Assembly (NCBI GenBank): GCA_008501635.1
Contig: QQUJ01000006.1
Location: 50,089 to 114,088 of the forward strand
From: Pseudomonadota bacterium
Lineage (GTDB): Bacteria > Pseudomonadota > Gammaproteobacteria > QQUJ01
Reading direction: 5' to 3'
DNA length: 64,000 nt
The notes beneath the pieces are model-generated. The model saw only the letters and a program-made list of their open reading frames with translations. It ran no database searches and was not told where the DNA came from. The position numbers and the translations under genes are program-made. The stretch's first letter is position 1. Every line of letters starts with the position of its first letter. Of this stretch, positions 39,181 to 47,621 are shown piece by piece.

Positions 39181-39842
39181 GATGCCACCCCCTTACGACC
39201 GAAGATGTCACCCGTGTACCAGCGCGCCAGCACGAAAGTGATCGCGTGCATCAGTTTGGTAAAGGGCAGCGCGACCAGCAGCAGCTGCACGCTGAGAATG
39301 TGCAGCGCCAGCATGAACGTATAGTCGGGGGTGAGATGATTGAAGGCCAGATAACCGGTCAGCAGCGGCAACGCGGTCAGCGCCCAGACCAGGTAATCCT
39401 CGAAGCCGGAGAGAAACCGTTTCACCGGGTCGGTGAGGCGATTGGCCAGTACCGCGACCATGGTAATCAGCGTTATCACCGTCACGGCATCGACCAGCGC
39501 CGAGGGCAGACCCGGCCAGCTGATCCCGAGCAGATCTTTGATCAGCAGGATATGCGGCACGAAGAGAAACACGACGATAAAAAGGCCGAGGTGAAAGATA
39601 TAGCCGGCGATATAGGTGACCGGCGAGGCCTTCAACATACCCGGTGGCGGTATCGAGCGGGTAAAGATCGTACGCCAGCCCGAGCCTTTGCCATCGCTGC
39701 GCCGCGGCGCCAGATCGGCCTTGCGCCCCAGCGCCAGGATTTCGATCAGGCGCACCAGCACACCGACGATCAGCACGACCATGGCGATATTGAAGCCCGT
39801 GCCGCGCACCCAGAGCAGAAAATCCATCGACCCGCCATTCAT
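39177..39842 (-). CDS. isp1: Isp1, cytochrome b-type membrane subunit of hydrogenase operon
   Basis: 221 residues, about five to six membrane helices, NarI/HdrE-like, with several His in helices (YIFHLGLF, FVPHILL, ALHILSVQ) suited to b-heme ligation. It would link the hydrogenase to the quinone pool. The ATG at 39842 overlaps the hynS stop (ATGA); M6 at 39827 is an alternative start. Confidence 0.9.
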   Translation of the reverse strand: MNGGSMDFLLWVRGTGFNIAMVVLIVGVLVRLIEILALGRKADLAPRRSDGKGSGWRTIFTRSIPPPGMLKASPVTYIAGYIFHLGLFIVVFLFVPHILLIKDLLGISWPGLPSALVDAVTVITLITMVAVLANRLTDPVKRFLSGFEDYLVWALTALPLLTGYLAFNHLTPDYTFMLALHILSVQLLLVALPFTKLMHAITFVLARWYTGDIFGRKGVAS

Positions 39843-40930
39843 GACGATTTCTCCAGATCATCCAGGGTGACAGGTTCATGCTTGGCGCGTGCCTCACCGC
39901 GTATCTTGCGGTTGTGCCACGCCACCGCGGCGCCCGCCGCCACGCCACCCAGGGCTGCACCCGCGGCCACCTGATTGATGGTGCCGGTAGGCGCAGAAAG
40001 GGGCTTGTAGAAACTGCCCGCATCCCAGAAATTGGGCTCCGAGCAGCCCAGGCAGCCGTGCCCCGACTCGATCGGAAAACTGGTTCCGTCATTCCACTTC
40101 GTGGTGGCACAGGCGTTGTGGGTGACCGGACCTTTGCACCCCACCTTGAACAGGCACCACCCTTTGCGCGCACCCTCGTCATCGAAACTCTCGGCAAACA
40201 GCCCCTGGTCATAGAAGGGACGCCGGTAACAGCGGTCGTGGATGGTGTCACCGTAGAAGGCCAGCGGTCTTCCCAGTTCGTCGAGCTCAGGCAAACCGCC
40301 GAAGGTGAGAAAGTGCGCCAGCACTCCGGTAATCACCACCGGAATCGGCGGGCAGCCCGGGACGTTCACCACCGGTCTGTCCTTGACGATCTGCGATACG
40401 CTCACCGCGCCGGTCGGATTGGGCTGCGCCATGGGAATACCACCGAATGCAGCGCAACTGCCCACGGCGATGACCGCGGCGGCGCCCTCGACGGTCTCTT
40501 TCAGCATCTCGACATTGCTGATCCCGGCGATGGTGGAGTAGCCGGGATTGCCCAGCGGCAGCGACCCATCCACCACCACCAGATATTTCCCGTGATTCTC
40601 CTTCATCGCCTGCATTCGCGCATGTTCTGCGGCGGTGCCGGAGGCGGCCTGCAGAGTATGGTGATAGTCGAGCGACACCTGCCCGAGAATCAATCCTTCG
40701 AGCGTCGGCGTGTGCGAGCGCGTCAGCGATTCGGTGCACCCGGTGCACTCCTGGAACGAGAGCCAGATCACCGAGGGACGCCGCGCTTTCTCCAGTGCCG
40801 CCGCAACCGCCGCGACGCTGCCGGGCGGCAATGCCATCATCGATGCCATCGCCGTACAGAACTTGAGAAACCCGCGCCGACTCACCCCCTGATCGCGCAA
40901 CACCTCGCCGAGCGTCTTGCCTGAACTCAT
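39839..40930 (-). CDS. hynS: NiFe hydrogenase small subunit HynS, Tat-exported
   Basis: 363 residues. The Tat signal SRRGFLKF is at 17-24. Cluster ligands: ECTGC (C62, C65), GSCAAFGG and PGCPPIPV for the proximal cluster, and the GWCLFKVGCKGP and GHGCLGCSEPNFWD region for the others. The proximal site has Gly where O2-tolerant enzymes have an extra Cys (CTCC), so this is a standard-type enzyme. A C-terminal hydrophobic segment (VAAGAALGGVAAGAAVAW) anchors it to the membrane. Confidence 0.95.
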   Translation of the reverse strand: MSSGKTLGEVLRDQGVSRRGFLKFCTAMASMMALPPGSVAAVAAALEKARRPSVIWLSFQECTGCTESLTRSHTPTLEGLILGQVSLDYHHTLQAASGTAAEHARMQAMKENHGKYLVVVDGSLPLGNPGYSTIAGISNVEMLKETVEGAAAVIAVGSCAAFGGIPMAQPNPTGAVSVSQIVKDRPVVNVPGCPPIPVVITGVLAHFLTFGGLPELDELGRPLAFYGDTIHDRCYRRPFYDQGLFAESFDDEGARKGWCLFKVGCKGPVTHNACATTKWNDGTSFPIESGHGCLGCSEPNFWDAGSFYKPLSAPTGTINQVAAGAALGGVAAGAAVAWHNRKIRGEARAKHEPVTLDDLEKSS

Positions 40931-41005
40931 GGGTTACCCCCCCTTTCTATCGCTTCGGTTGTTGGACCGGTTTCCCCACAATCACAGAACCCGCCCGGTC
41001 CTCGA

Positions 41006-41446
41006 CTACTGATCGGTCGCGGAGCGATCACCGGCACACAATATTGCATCGAGCCTCTTTGCAGCCTCCTCCACATCGCCGGGCTGGCTGCACAGCAATT
41101 TCGGTATATAGGTAATCTCCACTGACTTCGCCACCAGCGCGCCGTCGGGACTGCGATGTTCGATCCACCAGACCCCCGGGTAGGCGGTCTCTTCCACCTC
41201 GCTGGCGCCCAGCGCCTGCACCAGCGCGCTCACCTCGCCCACACCCAGCGTCTCTTTTAATGCCCGCTCGTCACCGGGGCCAAAAGGAAGACTGCGCAGA
41301 TCGATGACGCTCTCGCGGCCTTCCGTCGCCAACTCGCGCATTGCCTGGAGAATTTCGCGCAGCACAGGCGCGGTGTTCCCCGTGCGCTGCGCGGAACAGC
41401 TATCCGGATGTTTGGGTAAACCGGGTTGGACCGGAAAGGCATTCAT
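41006..41446 (-). CDS. hupH: HupH/HyaF-type hydrogenase expression protein
   Basis: 146 residues matching the HupH C-terminal domain: IDLRSLPFGPGDERALKETL, GEVSALVQALG and the ending VEITYIPKLL. HupH-type proteins help small-subunit maturation. It lies 75 bases upstream of hynS on the same strand and is probably the first gene of the hydrogenase operon. It is shorter than full HupH. Confidence 0.8.
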   Translation of the reverse strand: MNAFPVQPGLPKHPDSCSAQRTGNTAPVLREILQAMRELATEGRESVIDLRSLPFGPGDERALKETLGVGEVSALVQALGASEVEETAYPGVWWIEHRSPDGALVAKSVEITYIPKLLCSQPGDVEEAAKRLDAILCAGDRSATDQ

Positions 41447-41790
41447 GAAGCTACACCACCCTCTTCCGTCATTATTGTGGTTCGTTCGGAATCGTGGGCG
41501 AGGCTGAAGACGTGAAACCTACCGGGTAGATGCTCACCAAAGCTTCGCCTACACCTAGCAATCTACACGCCTGAGACGGCGCTCGCATATCCCGGATTGG
41601 ATAACCCGTGGGTCCATCCGAGGTAAGCATCATTCGCAGGGCGAACCTGGGCGCGCCAGGCAGTGAAACAGGATTGGAAAAAGAAAAAACTCCGGGCCGT
41701 CGGGCCCGGAGTTTCGGTGGGGTTGAATCAGGGGTTACAGCGGTCGATCACGCAACCGCGCAGCCGGGGATTGAGCTGTTGCGACGCGCT
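41447..41790. other. Intergenic region upstream of hupH
   Basis: About 340 bases with the terminator of the next minus-strand gene at 41687-41714 and presumably the hydrogenase promoter. I saw no clear sigma-54 or FNR site and no gene. Confidence 0.45.
41687..41714 (-). terminator. Rho-independent terminator
   Basis: An 11-bp perfect stem (AAACTCCGGGC / GCCCGGAGTTT) continues on the minus strand into a T-rich tract. It ends the small gene at 41791-42048. Confidence 0.85.
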
Positions 41791-42048
41791 TCAGCGCTTG
41801 CGGGGAGCCCAGGGATAGATGCTCTGCCCTTCGGCACGCGCATTGAGGTTCAGGGCCTGCTCCTTGGCGTAACTCGTCACCTTGCGCAGCGAACCCCGCG
41901 CATAGCCGGTGATCCGATTGCGCTCACCCTTGATGTCGTAACGGTACCAATCGTCTCCCTCGCAACCCTCTGGGGGGGCTGTCTTTACCACCTGCTCCAC
42001 CTCGTAGTGGCTCATGGACTCCACCTTGGAACTCTTCGTTGAAAGCAT
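41791..42048 (-). CDS. Small conserved hypothetical protein
   Basis: 85 residues, polar, Arg/Tyr-rich (WYRYDIKGERNRITGYARGS). AAGGAG precedes the ATG and a strong terminator follows, so it is an independently expressed single gene. No family recognised. M12 is an alternative start. Confidence 0.7.
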   Translation of the reverse strand: MLSTKSSKVESMSHYEVEQVVKTAPPEGCEGDDWYRYDIKGERNRITGYARGSLRKVTSYAKEQALNLNARAEGQSIYPWAPRKR

Positions 42049-42066
42049 GGTGCTATCTCCTTAAAC

Positions 42067-42089
42067 GGCAAACGCCCTGGGCGTTTGCC
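42067..42089 (-). promoter_or_regulatory. Perfect hairpin in the leader of the small gene
   Basis: GGCAAACGCC-N3-GGCGTTTGCC is a perfect 10-bp stem with a 3-base loop, seven bases upstream of the AAGGAG ribosome-binding site. It could be a terminator for upstream transcription, an mRNA-stabilising 5' hairpin or a control element. Confidence 0.45.
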
Positions 42090-42448
42090 TTGTGCAATGT
42101 TGATTCAAGCCGCTTTTACTGTATGCCGGCGCTACAACGGGGTGCGCCGCTGCGGGTATACCAATGCTGAGTGGAGGGTCTTCGCGGTTCCGGGGGAAGA
42201 CTTTCAGCCGTTGGGCATCGGTTCTGATTTCGCCGTTTCGCCGACCTGTGACGGCTGTGTCGCCGCTCTCACGGCGAAGTGGCGCGAACAGTATACCACA
42301 GGGTGCTCATTCCCTGTTTGCACCTCCATCAGCGGCCCGCAGAATAACGACGGCCTGGAATCGCTCGCGGTGTGACGAATTCGTGACCTTTCATGCCTAT
42401 GCTGAGGACCAGACCCCCGTTAGCGATCCAGCAAGAGCCAGCCACCCT
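42090..42448. other. Intergenic region before DUF3179 gene
   Basis: Divergent promoters are expected here. ORFs across it lack ribosome-binding sites and look like extensions of the downstream frame. Nothing else seen. Confidence 0.4.
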
Positions 42449-43831
42449 ATGTACGTATCTTCCAACCGCCTGCGCCTGTTGCGTTCTGGCGTACCCGCCC
42501 TCCTGCTGCTCGCGGTGCTGGCGCAACCTGTCGCAGGATGGCCGGCCAGCAATGCGGCACCGGCGGCGATTCCCGATGCCTTCCTCGCCCTGCTGACGGG
42601 CGACGGCAACGAGATCACAGACGCCTTCACCACCCTCGATCACCACTGGGATGAGACTTGCATCCCCATGGCGCTTGAGACGCTCTATCTCAGTCGCAAT
42701 CTCCACGTCACCGGCCGGCTCGTGGAACTGCTCCAACAAAAAAGCGGACAGACATTCGGCTTTGACATCGGCAAATGGCAGGAGTGGCTCTGGTCGCGAC
42801 CCGGGAAACAGCATCCACGCTACGCCGATTTCAAATCGCGCCTCTACCGCACGATCGATCCGCGCTTCGCACACTACTTCGCTACCGAACGTCCGCGCGA
42901 AATTCGCCTCGATGAAATCGTCTGGGGCGGCGTACGCCAGGACGGCATTCCGCCGCTGCGCCAACCCCGGATGATCGGCGCTGCGGCTGCCGATTATCTC
43001 AAGGACGACAACGTCATCTTCGGGGTCGAGATCAACGGCGATGTACGCGCCTACCCCAAACGCATCATGGCGTGGCACGAGATGTTCGTCGATGAGGTGG
43101 GCGGCATTCCCGTCACCGGCGCCTACTGCACCCTGTGCGGTGCCATGATCCTCTACCGGAGCGGTGGGCATCAGTTGGGTACCAGCGGTTTTCTCTATCG
43201 TTCCAACAAACTGATGTACGACCAGGCCACGCAATCGCTGTGGAATACGCTATGGGGAACACCGGTTGTCGGGCCTTTGGTGGGCAAGGGCATTGCGCTC
43301 GAGCGCCTGAGCATCGTCACCACCACCTGGGGCGAGTGGCGGCGTCGCCATCCCGACACACAGGTGCTCTCACTCGATACCGGCTATGCCCGCGACTACC
43401 GCGAAGGCGTCGCTTACTTCGAATACTTCCTCACCGATGAGCTGATGTTCGCGGTTCCCGGGCGCGACTCCCGCCTGCCCAACAAGGACGAGATTCTGGG
43501 CTTGGTGCTCGCGCAGGCGCCCGATCAACCACTGGCGATCTCGGCACGCTACCTCCATCGGCATCCTGTCTACCACGATGCCCTCGGGCCGGTTCGCTTT
43601 GTAGTGCTGACCGACCGCTCCGGCGCGAATCGCGTTTTCGATTCGGCCGATGTGCGATTCGTCTCCTGGGATCGCGGCCGCGTGGCGCTGGATGATCAGG
43701 GTAAACGCTGGACGCTCACCGAAGCCGCGCTCTTCGGTCCCGATGGACGCACTCTCCATCGACTGCCCGCCCACCGCGCTTTCTGGTTCGGTTGGTTCTC
43801 CGCTTATGCCCACACGCGGTTGGTGAAGTAG
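42449..43831 (+). CDS. Exported DUF3179 domain protein
   Basis: 460 residues. A signal peptide (LLRSGVPALLLLAVLAQPVAG) starts at the chosen ATG. The DUF3179 core includes GVEINGDVRAYPKRIMAWHE and TGAYCTLCGAMILY with a CxxC pair. Function of the family is unknown. Single gene. Confidence 0.85.
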   Translation: MYVSSNRLRLLRSGVPALLLLAVLAQPVAGWPASNAAPAAIPDAFLALLTGDGNEITDAFTTLDHHWDETCIPMALETLYLSRNLHVTGRLVELLQQKSGQTFGFDIGKWQEWLWSRPGKQHPRYADFKSRLYRTIDPRFAHYFATERPREIRLDEIVWGGVRQDGIPPLRQPRMIGAAAADYLKDDNVIFGVEINGDVRAYPKRIMAWHEMFVDEVGGIPVTGAYCTLCGAMILYRSGGHQLGTSGFLYRSNKLMYDQATQSLWNTLWGTPVVGPLVGKGIALERLSIVTTTWGEWRRRHPDTQVLSLDTGYARDYREGVAYFEYFLTDELMFAVPGRDSRLPNKDEILGLVLAQAPDQPLAISARYLHRHPVYHDALGPVRFVVLTDRSGANRVFDSADVRFVSWDRGRVALDDQGKRWTLTEAALFGPDGRTLHRLPAHRAFWFGWFSAYAHTRLVK

Positions 43832-43845
43832 CCGCTCCGGCCCGC

Positions 43846-44265
43846 CTATCTGGCGAACAGCTGTGAGCGGTCTTTGAAGGCCTTGAACTCCAACGCATTA
43901 CCCGAGGGATCGAGGAAAAACATCGTCGCCTGCTCGCCCACCTCGCCTTCAAAGCGCACCGTGGGTTCGATCACGAATCGAATCCCTTGCCCGCGCAACC
44001 GCATGGCCAGCGCCTCCCACTCCGGCATCGTCAGCACGACGCCGAAGTGCGGTACCGGCACATCGTGCCCATCGACCGGGTTGGTAATGGTCCGTCGCGC
44101 GGCGGCATCGCGATCCAGGTGCGCCACGATCTGATGCCCGAAAAGATTGAAATCGATCCAATCCTCTGAACTGCGCCCTTCGGGACACCCCAGCACTTCG
44201 CCGTAGAAGCGGCGCGCCTCGTTCAGATCGTGCACTGGAAAAGCCAAGTGAAACGGATTGCTCAT
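43846..44265 (-). CDS. VOC (glyoxalase/dioxygenase-like) family protein
   Basis: 139 residues with paired beta-alpha-beta modules: [20 protein letters not shown] at the start and [11 protein letters not shown] near the end supply the metal His and Glu. Specific reaction unknown. Confidence 0.87.
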   Translation of the reverse strand: MSNPFHLAFPVHDLNEARRFYGEVLGCPEGRSSEDWIDFNLFGHQIVAHLDRDAAARRTITNPVDGHDVPVPHFGVVLTMPEWEALAMRLRGQGIRFVIEPTVRFEGEVGEQATMFFLDPSGNALEFKAFKDRSQLFAR

Positions 44266-44514
44266 AACGATCGTTCACTCCTCACGCCGATGGTCCGGCA
44301 AGTATGGCAGTCCGTGACCGGCGGCGCTGATCGACTCACTCCTCGCCATCGCGGCCACATTGAAACCTGCGCCGGCGTTGAGACCCGCTGCTCACCGGAC
44401 GACCTGGGGCGGGCCGCCAGTCTCTGACATAATGCGCCACAGTCCAGGCAGCGTTAACCAAAGCATTCCCCGGGCAGGAAGCCCTTTACCCTCCGACATA
44501 TCGGCCGAGCGATC

Positions 44515-44943
44515 ATGAAAACAATTGAAACCCGCGACGGTTACGCCGTCTTCTATCCCATCACCACCCGCTGGAGCGACAACGATCTCTACGGTCATGT
44601 CAACAACGTCACCTACTACTCCTACTTCGATACCGCCGCCAATCGCTACCTGATCGAAGCGGGTGGATTGGACATACACAACGCGGAGATCATCGGCGTA
44701 GTGGTCGAATCCCGCTGCAACTACCACAGCGGCGTCGCCTATCCGCAGAATCTTGAGGCCGGCCTGCGCGTCGACAAACTGGGCTCACGCTCCGTCACCT
44801 ACGGCATCGGCATCTTCGAAGAGGGGAGCCGGGAAGCATCGGCCAACGGACACTTCGTTCATGTCTTTGTCGAACGGACCACCAACATACCGGTGCCGAT
44901 ACCGGAGCCAATTCGCCGGGCGTTGGAGAAGATTGTTCGGTAA
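44515..44943 (+). CDS. Acyl-CoA thioesterase, 4HBT family
   Basis: 142 residues. Hotdog fold with the catalytic region TTRWSDNDLYGHVNNVTYYS and the helix FDTAANRYLIE. Substrate unknown; single gene. Confidence 0.88.
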   Translation: MKTIETRDGYAVFYPITTRWSDNDLYGHVNNVTYYSYFDTAANRYLIEAGGLDIHNAEIIGVVVESRCNYHSGVAYPQNLEAGLRVDKLGSRSVTYGIGIFEEGSREASANGHFVHVFVERTTNIPVPIPEPIRRALEKIVR

Positions 44944-44966
44944 AAATCTTATAGCGCCTTAGTTGT

Positions 44967-45671
44967 TTAGCGATCCTTCACCGCTACCAGCAACGGACTG
45001 TCGCGCATCGCGCGGCACTGATCCGGTTCCAACTGTATGTTCCCCGGCGCGGAATCCGCACGCATCAGATTGTTGGCTCTTAGATCGTGAGCGCCGCTGT
45101 CAGTAAGCACATGGAACAGTTCATGGGCCAGGCCAACGGCAGGATGCGGCAGCGCGCGTGTCAACCACACCGTATCCCGCAACTCCGGCCTCGTGCGACT
45201 GTTGCCGGCGCCGATGGCTTCTGCGTCGAAAGCGGGGAGCTGACGCGTATCGCGCACCAGAAACGCCGCGGGCCGTTCAATAGCGAGAGTCGAAACCAGC
45301 TGTCTGGCAGACTGCGAGGAAAAATCCAGCCACTGCTCCTGGACCGCCATCTTGCGCCAGCGCACGCGCGCAAGATGCACACCGCACTGCGCATACGTTT
45401 GCGCTACCTGCGCGATCAACGCCGTCAGTTCCTCAACCTCCCAGCCGCTGCCGGCAAGCAACACCAAATCCAAACCTAGTTCCGCCACACGCTGTTGACC
45501 GCTCCAGCCGGGCGCGATCCCGCCGGCCAACATTTCAACGGCCACAGGTTGAACATCACCGCCGCGCGCATAGGCCGCGTTGAGCATGAGGACAACGATG
45601 CAAAGAAACTGCAAATATCGGTTTTGCCAATGTTCGTGGTGTTCTATGCAGCTATCCAATTCATCCGCCAA
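44967..45671 (-). CDS. Probable exported zinc metallopeptidase-like protein
   Basis: 234 residues. A hydrophobic N-terminal segment (YLQFLCIVVLMLNAAYARG) looks like a signal peptide. LAHELFHVLTDSG is a HExxH-like motif (HELFH) followed by a further His (GAHDL), typical of a metzincin-like zinc site. Substrate unknown. The start is uncertain. Confidence 0.65.
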   Translation of the reverse strand: MADELDSCIEHHEHWQNRYLQFLCIVVLMLNAAYARGGDVQPVAVEMLAGGIAPGWSGQQRVAELGLDLVLLAGSGWEVEELTALIAQVAQTYAQCGVHLARVRWRKMAVQEQWLDFSSQSARQLVSTLAIERPAAFLVRDTRQLPAFDAEAIGAGNSRTRPELRDTVWLTRALPHPAVGLAHELFHVLTDSGAHDLRANNLMRADSAPGNIQLEPDQCRAMRDSPLLVAVKDR

Positions 45672-45847
45672 TCAGCCCGGTTGGAGTCAGGATAAAATTC
45701 CCACCTGCCATTCCTCCAAGCAGCCATTTACAAAAGGAGTTTTTACCCCGACCCTGAAAAAATGCTTGGAAGCGGTGCTCGGGGAAGTCTACAGCGCAGC
45801 AAGTTGTTGGGCTTCACTGCGCTCTGCTCAACCTACATGCTATGAAT

Positions 45848-46678
45848 TCAAAGATGCTTTTCGCCCGATTGTGCCAGCGACGCCAGAACCGTCTCGATCA
45901 CGCGCACAATCTCTTCGCATTTCCGAGTGTCGAGCGCATCGGGATGGGGCGAGGTGAACTGACCTGCATCGTTGTCGAAATACCGGCCTGACGCAGTTCC
46001 AAATTCATCGGACAGTGCCGCTCGGACAAGTATTTCCGCGCCGATACGAACATCATTGCCGGCCACACCAAATCCTTCTTTCACCATCTTGGTGCCCAGC
46101 AACGACCCGGGATTAACCGCGATAATCGCTGGCCCCTCCTCTTCAAGCGACAGCGCCATACTGCGAGACCACATGGTAAGGGCCAGTTTACTTTGCGCAT
46201 AAGCTGAAAAATCATCGGGCAATACGACCCGCCCGGCCACTGCTTCGGGGTCTACGGGAGACTGAGCCGCGGAGGACAGGTTGATCACCCTCCCGGAAGC
46301 TCCTATCAGCGGCAGAAGTCGTTGCGTCAGCAGATAGGGTGCTAGCGTATTGACTACAAAGCGGACATCAAGGCCGTCTTGCGTGATGGGCTCGGGGGTG
46401 TGGAAAACCCCGGCATTGTTGATCAGCACATCCAGCCGGGCATGCCGTCCGGCTACCTCTTTGGCAAGAATCTCGACATCGGCCAGGTGTGACAGGTCGG
46501 CTATATAGCCTTCAATATTGCCGCTATCCGCAAGACCGGCGAGCATTCCTTCCACTTTTTCCAGTTTCGCTGGGTTGCGTCCGTGCAGCAGCACACGGTG
46601 GCCCTGCGAAACGAGCATTTTGGCCGTTTCCAAGCCGATGCCATCGGTCGAGCCGGTTATAAGAAGGGTCTTTTGCAT
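45848..46678 (-). CDS. Short-chain dehydrogenase/reductase
   Basis: 276 residues. NAD(P)-binding TGSTDGIG, NNAG, catalytic Ser in INLSSAAQ and YxxxK in YAQSK. Retinol-dehydrogenase/WW-oxidoreductase-like subgroup. ATG at 46678 is preferred because AAAGG precedes it. Confidence 0.9.
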   Translation of the reverse strand: MQKTLLITGSTDGIGLETAKMLVSQGHRVLLHGRNPAKLEKVEGMLAGLADSGNIEGYIADLSHLADVEILAKEVAGRHARLDVLINNAGVFHTPEPITQDGLDVRFVVNTLAPYLLTQRLLPLIGASGRVINLSSAAQSPVDPEAVAGRVVLPDDFSAYAQSKLALTMWSRSMALSLEEEGPAIIAVNPGSLLGTKMVKEGFGVAGNDVRIGAEILVRAALSDEFGTASGRYFDNDAGQFTSPHPDALDTRKCEEIVRVIETVLASLAQSGEKHL

Positions 46679-46793
46679 GCCTTTCACTTTCTTTCAGTGA
46701 AGTCCGGCAGGAATACTTGGGACCAGAGCAATAAACCCTCCCGGTACTCGTTGGACTAGCTTGCTGCTTGAGCAATTCACCAACACCGTACAA

Positions 46794-47462
46794 TCAATCG
46801 TGTCTACAACCGAACAACCCCGCCCCCATCAGTACCCAACCGGGGATGTACACGGCCCACAAAAACCGCTGCGGGACGAAATCGACAAATGCCTCTGGAC
46901 CGCGCGCCAACAACGACAGCGCCGGTTCCAGAAACGCAAACAGACAAAGCACGGCGCCGAACAGAAACAGACCGAGCTGGCGAAATCCGAAACGTTTTTC
47001 ATGGTCGGCCAGCAGCACCCAGGCGCCCCAGACCACGAACAGCAACGCGATCGCCACCGGCGTCAGCCACGGCCCCAGCCAGGCCCAGGGGATCAGAAAC
47101 AGGATGTCCCATTCGCTCCACGACACCGGCCAACCCAGTGTCACCTTCAACCAGACGTAGTAGAAGATATCCCAGAGTCCGAAGATGTAGACGAAGGCGG
47201 CGAAGCGCCGCATCGCCCCGCGCACAGCGAGCGCGGCGACCGCCACCAGCATCGCGACCGTCGCCGCTTCGCGGGCAAGTTCGACGGCGAGATGAATCTC
47301 GGAGAGGATGCGCGCGGGGAAGATGGTGAGCAGGTCGTTCGGATAGTAGACCTGGCGCAGATAAACGACGACCGTCGCTTCGAGATACGCCATGGCGACG
47401 GCGAATACGCTCAGCCAGAACAAGAGCCAGCGGCGTTGTTGCGCTCCGTTCGATGTTTCCAT
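46794..47462 (-). CDS. Hypothetical polytopic membrane protein
   Basis: 222 residues, about six membrane helices, Trp-rich (WDIFYYVWLKVTLGWPVSW). No family recognised. Monocistronic. Confidence 0.75.
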   Translation of the reverse strand: METSNGAQQRRWLLFWLSVFAVAMAYLEATVVVYLRQVYYPNDLLTIFPARILSEIHLAVELAREAATVAMLVAVAALAVRGAMRRFAAFVYIFGLWDIFYYVWLKVTLGWPVSWSEWDILFLIPWAWLGPWLTPVAIALLFVVWGAWVLLADHEKRFGFRQLGLFLFGAVLCLFAFLEPALSLLARGPEAFVDFVPQRFLWAVYIPGWVLMGAGLFGCRHD

Positions 47463-47531
47463 TGGGGCTCCTTTTGTTTTGCTGACCTGTTAACGGCTGG
47501 TTCTGCAGACACGGTGAATTCGCCCGCACTC

Positions 47532-47615
47532 ACATCCCTTCTCCCGTGGGGAGAAGGTCAGGATGAGGGGGAGCTTCGATACGCCCTCACCCCAACCCCT
47601 CTCCCAAAGATAGAA
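47532..47615. repeat. Dispersed 'CCCTTCTCCC / GGGAGAAGG' intergenic repeat
   Basis: Contains CCCTTCTCCC-GTG-GGGAGAAGG followed by GATGAGGG and CTCACCCCAACCCCTCTCCC. This type of palindromic C-rich/G-rich repeat is scattered through many proteobacterial genomes. No gene. Confidence 0.5.
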
Positions 47616-47621
47616 GGGCTT

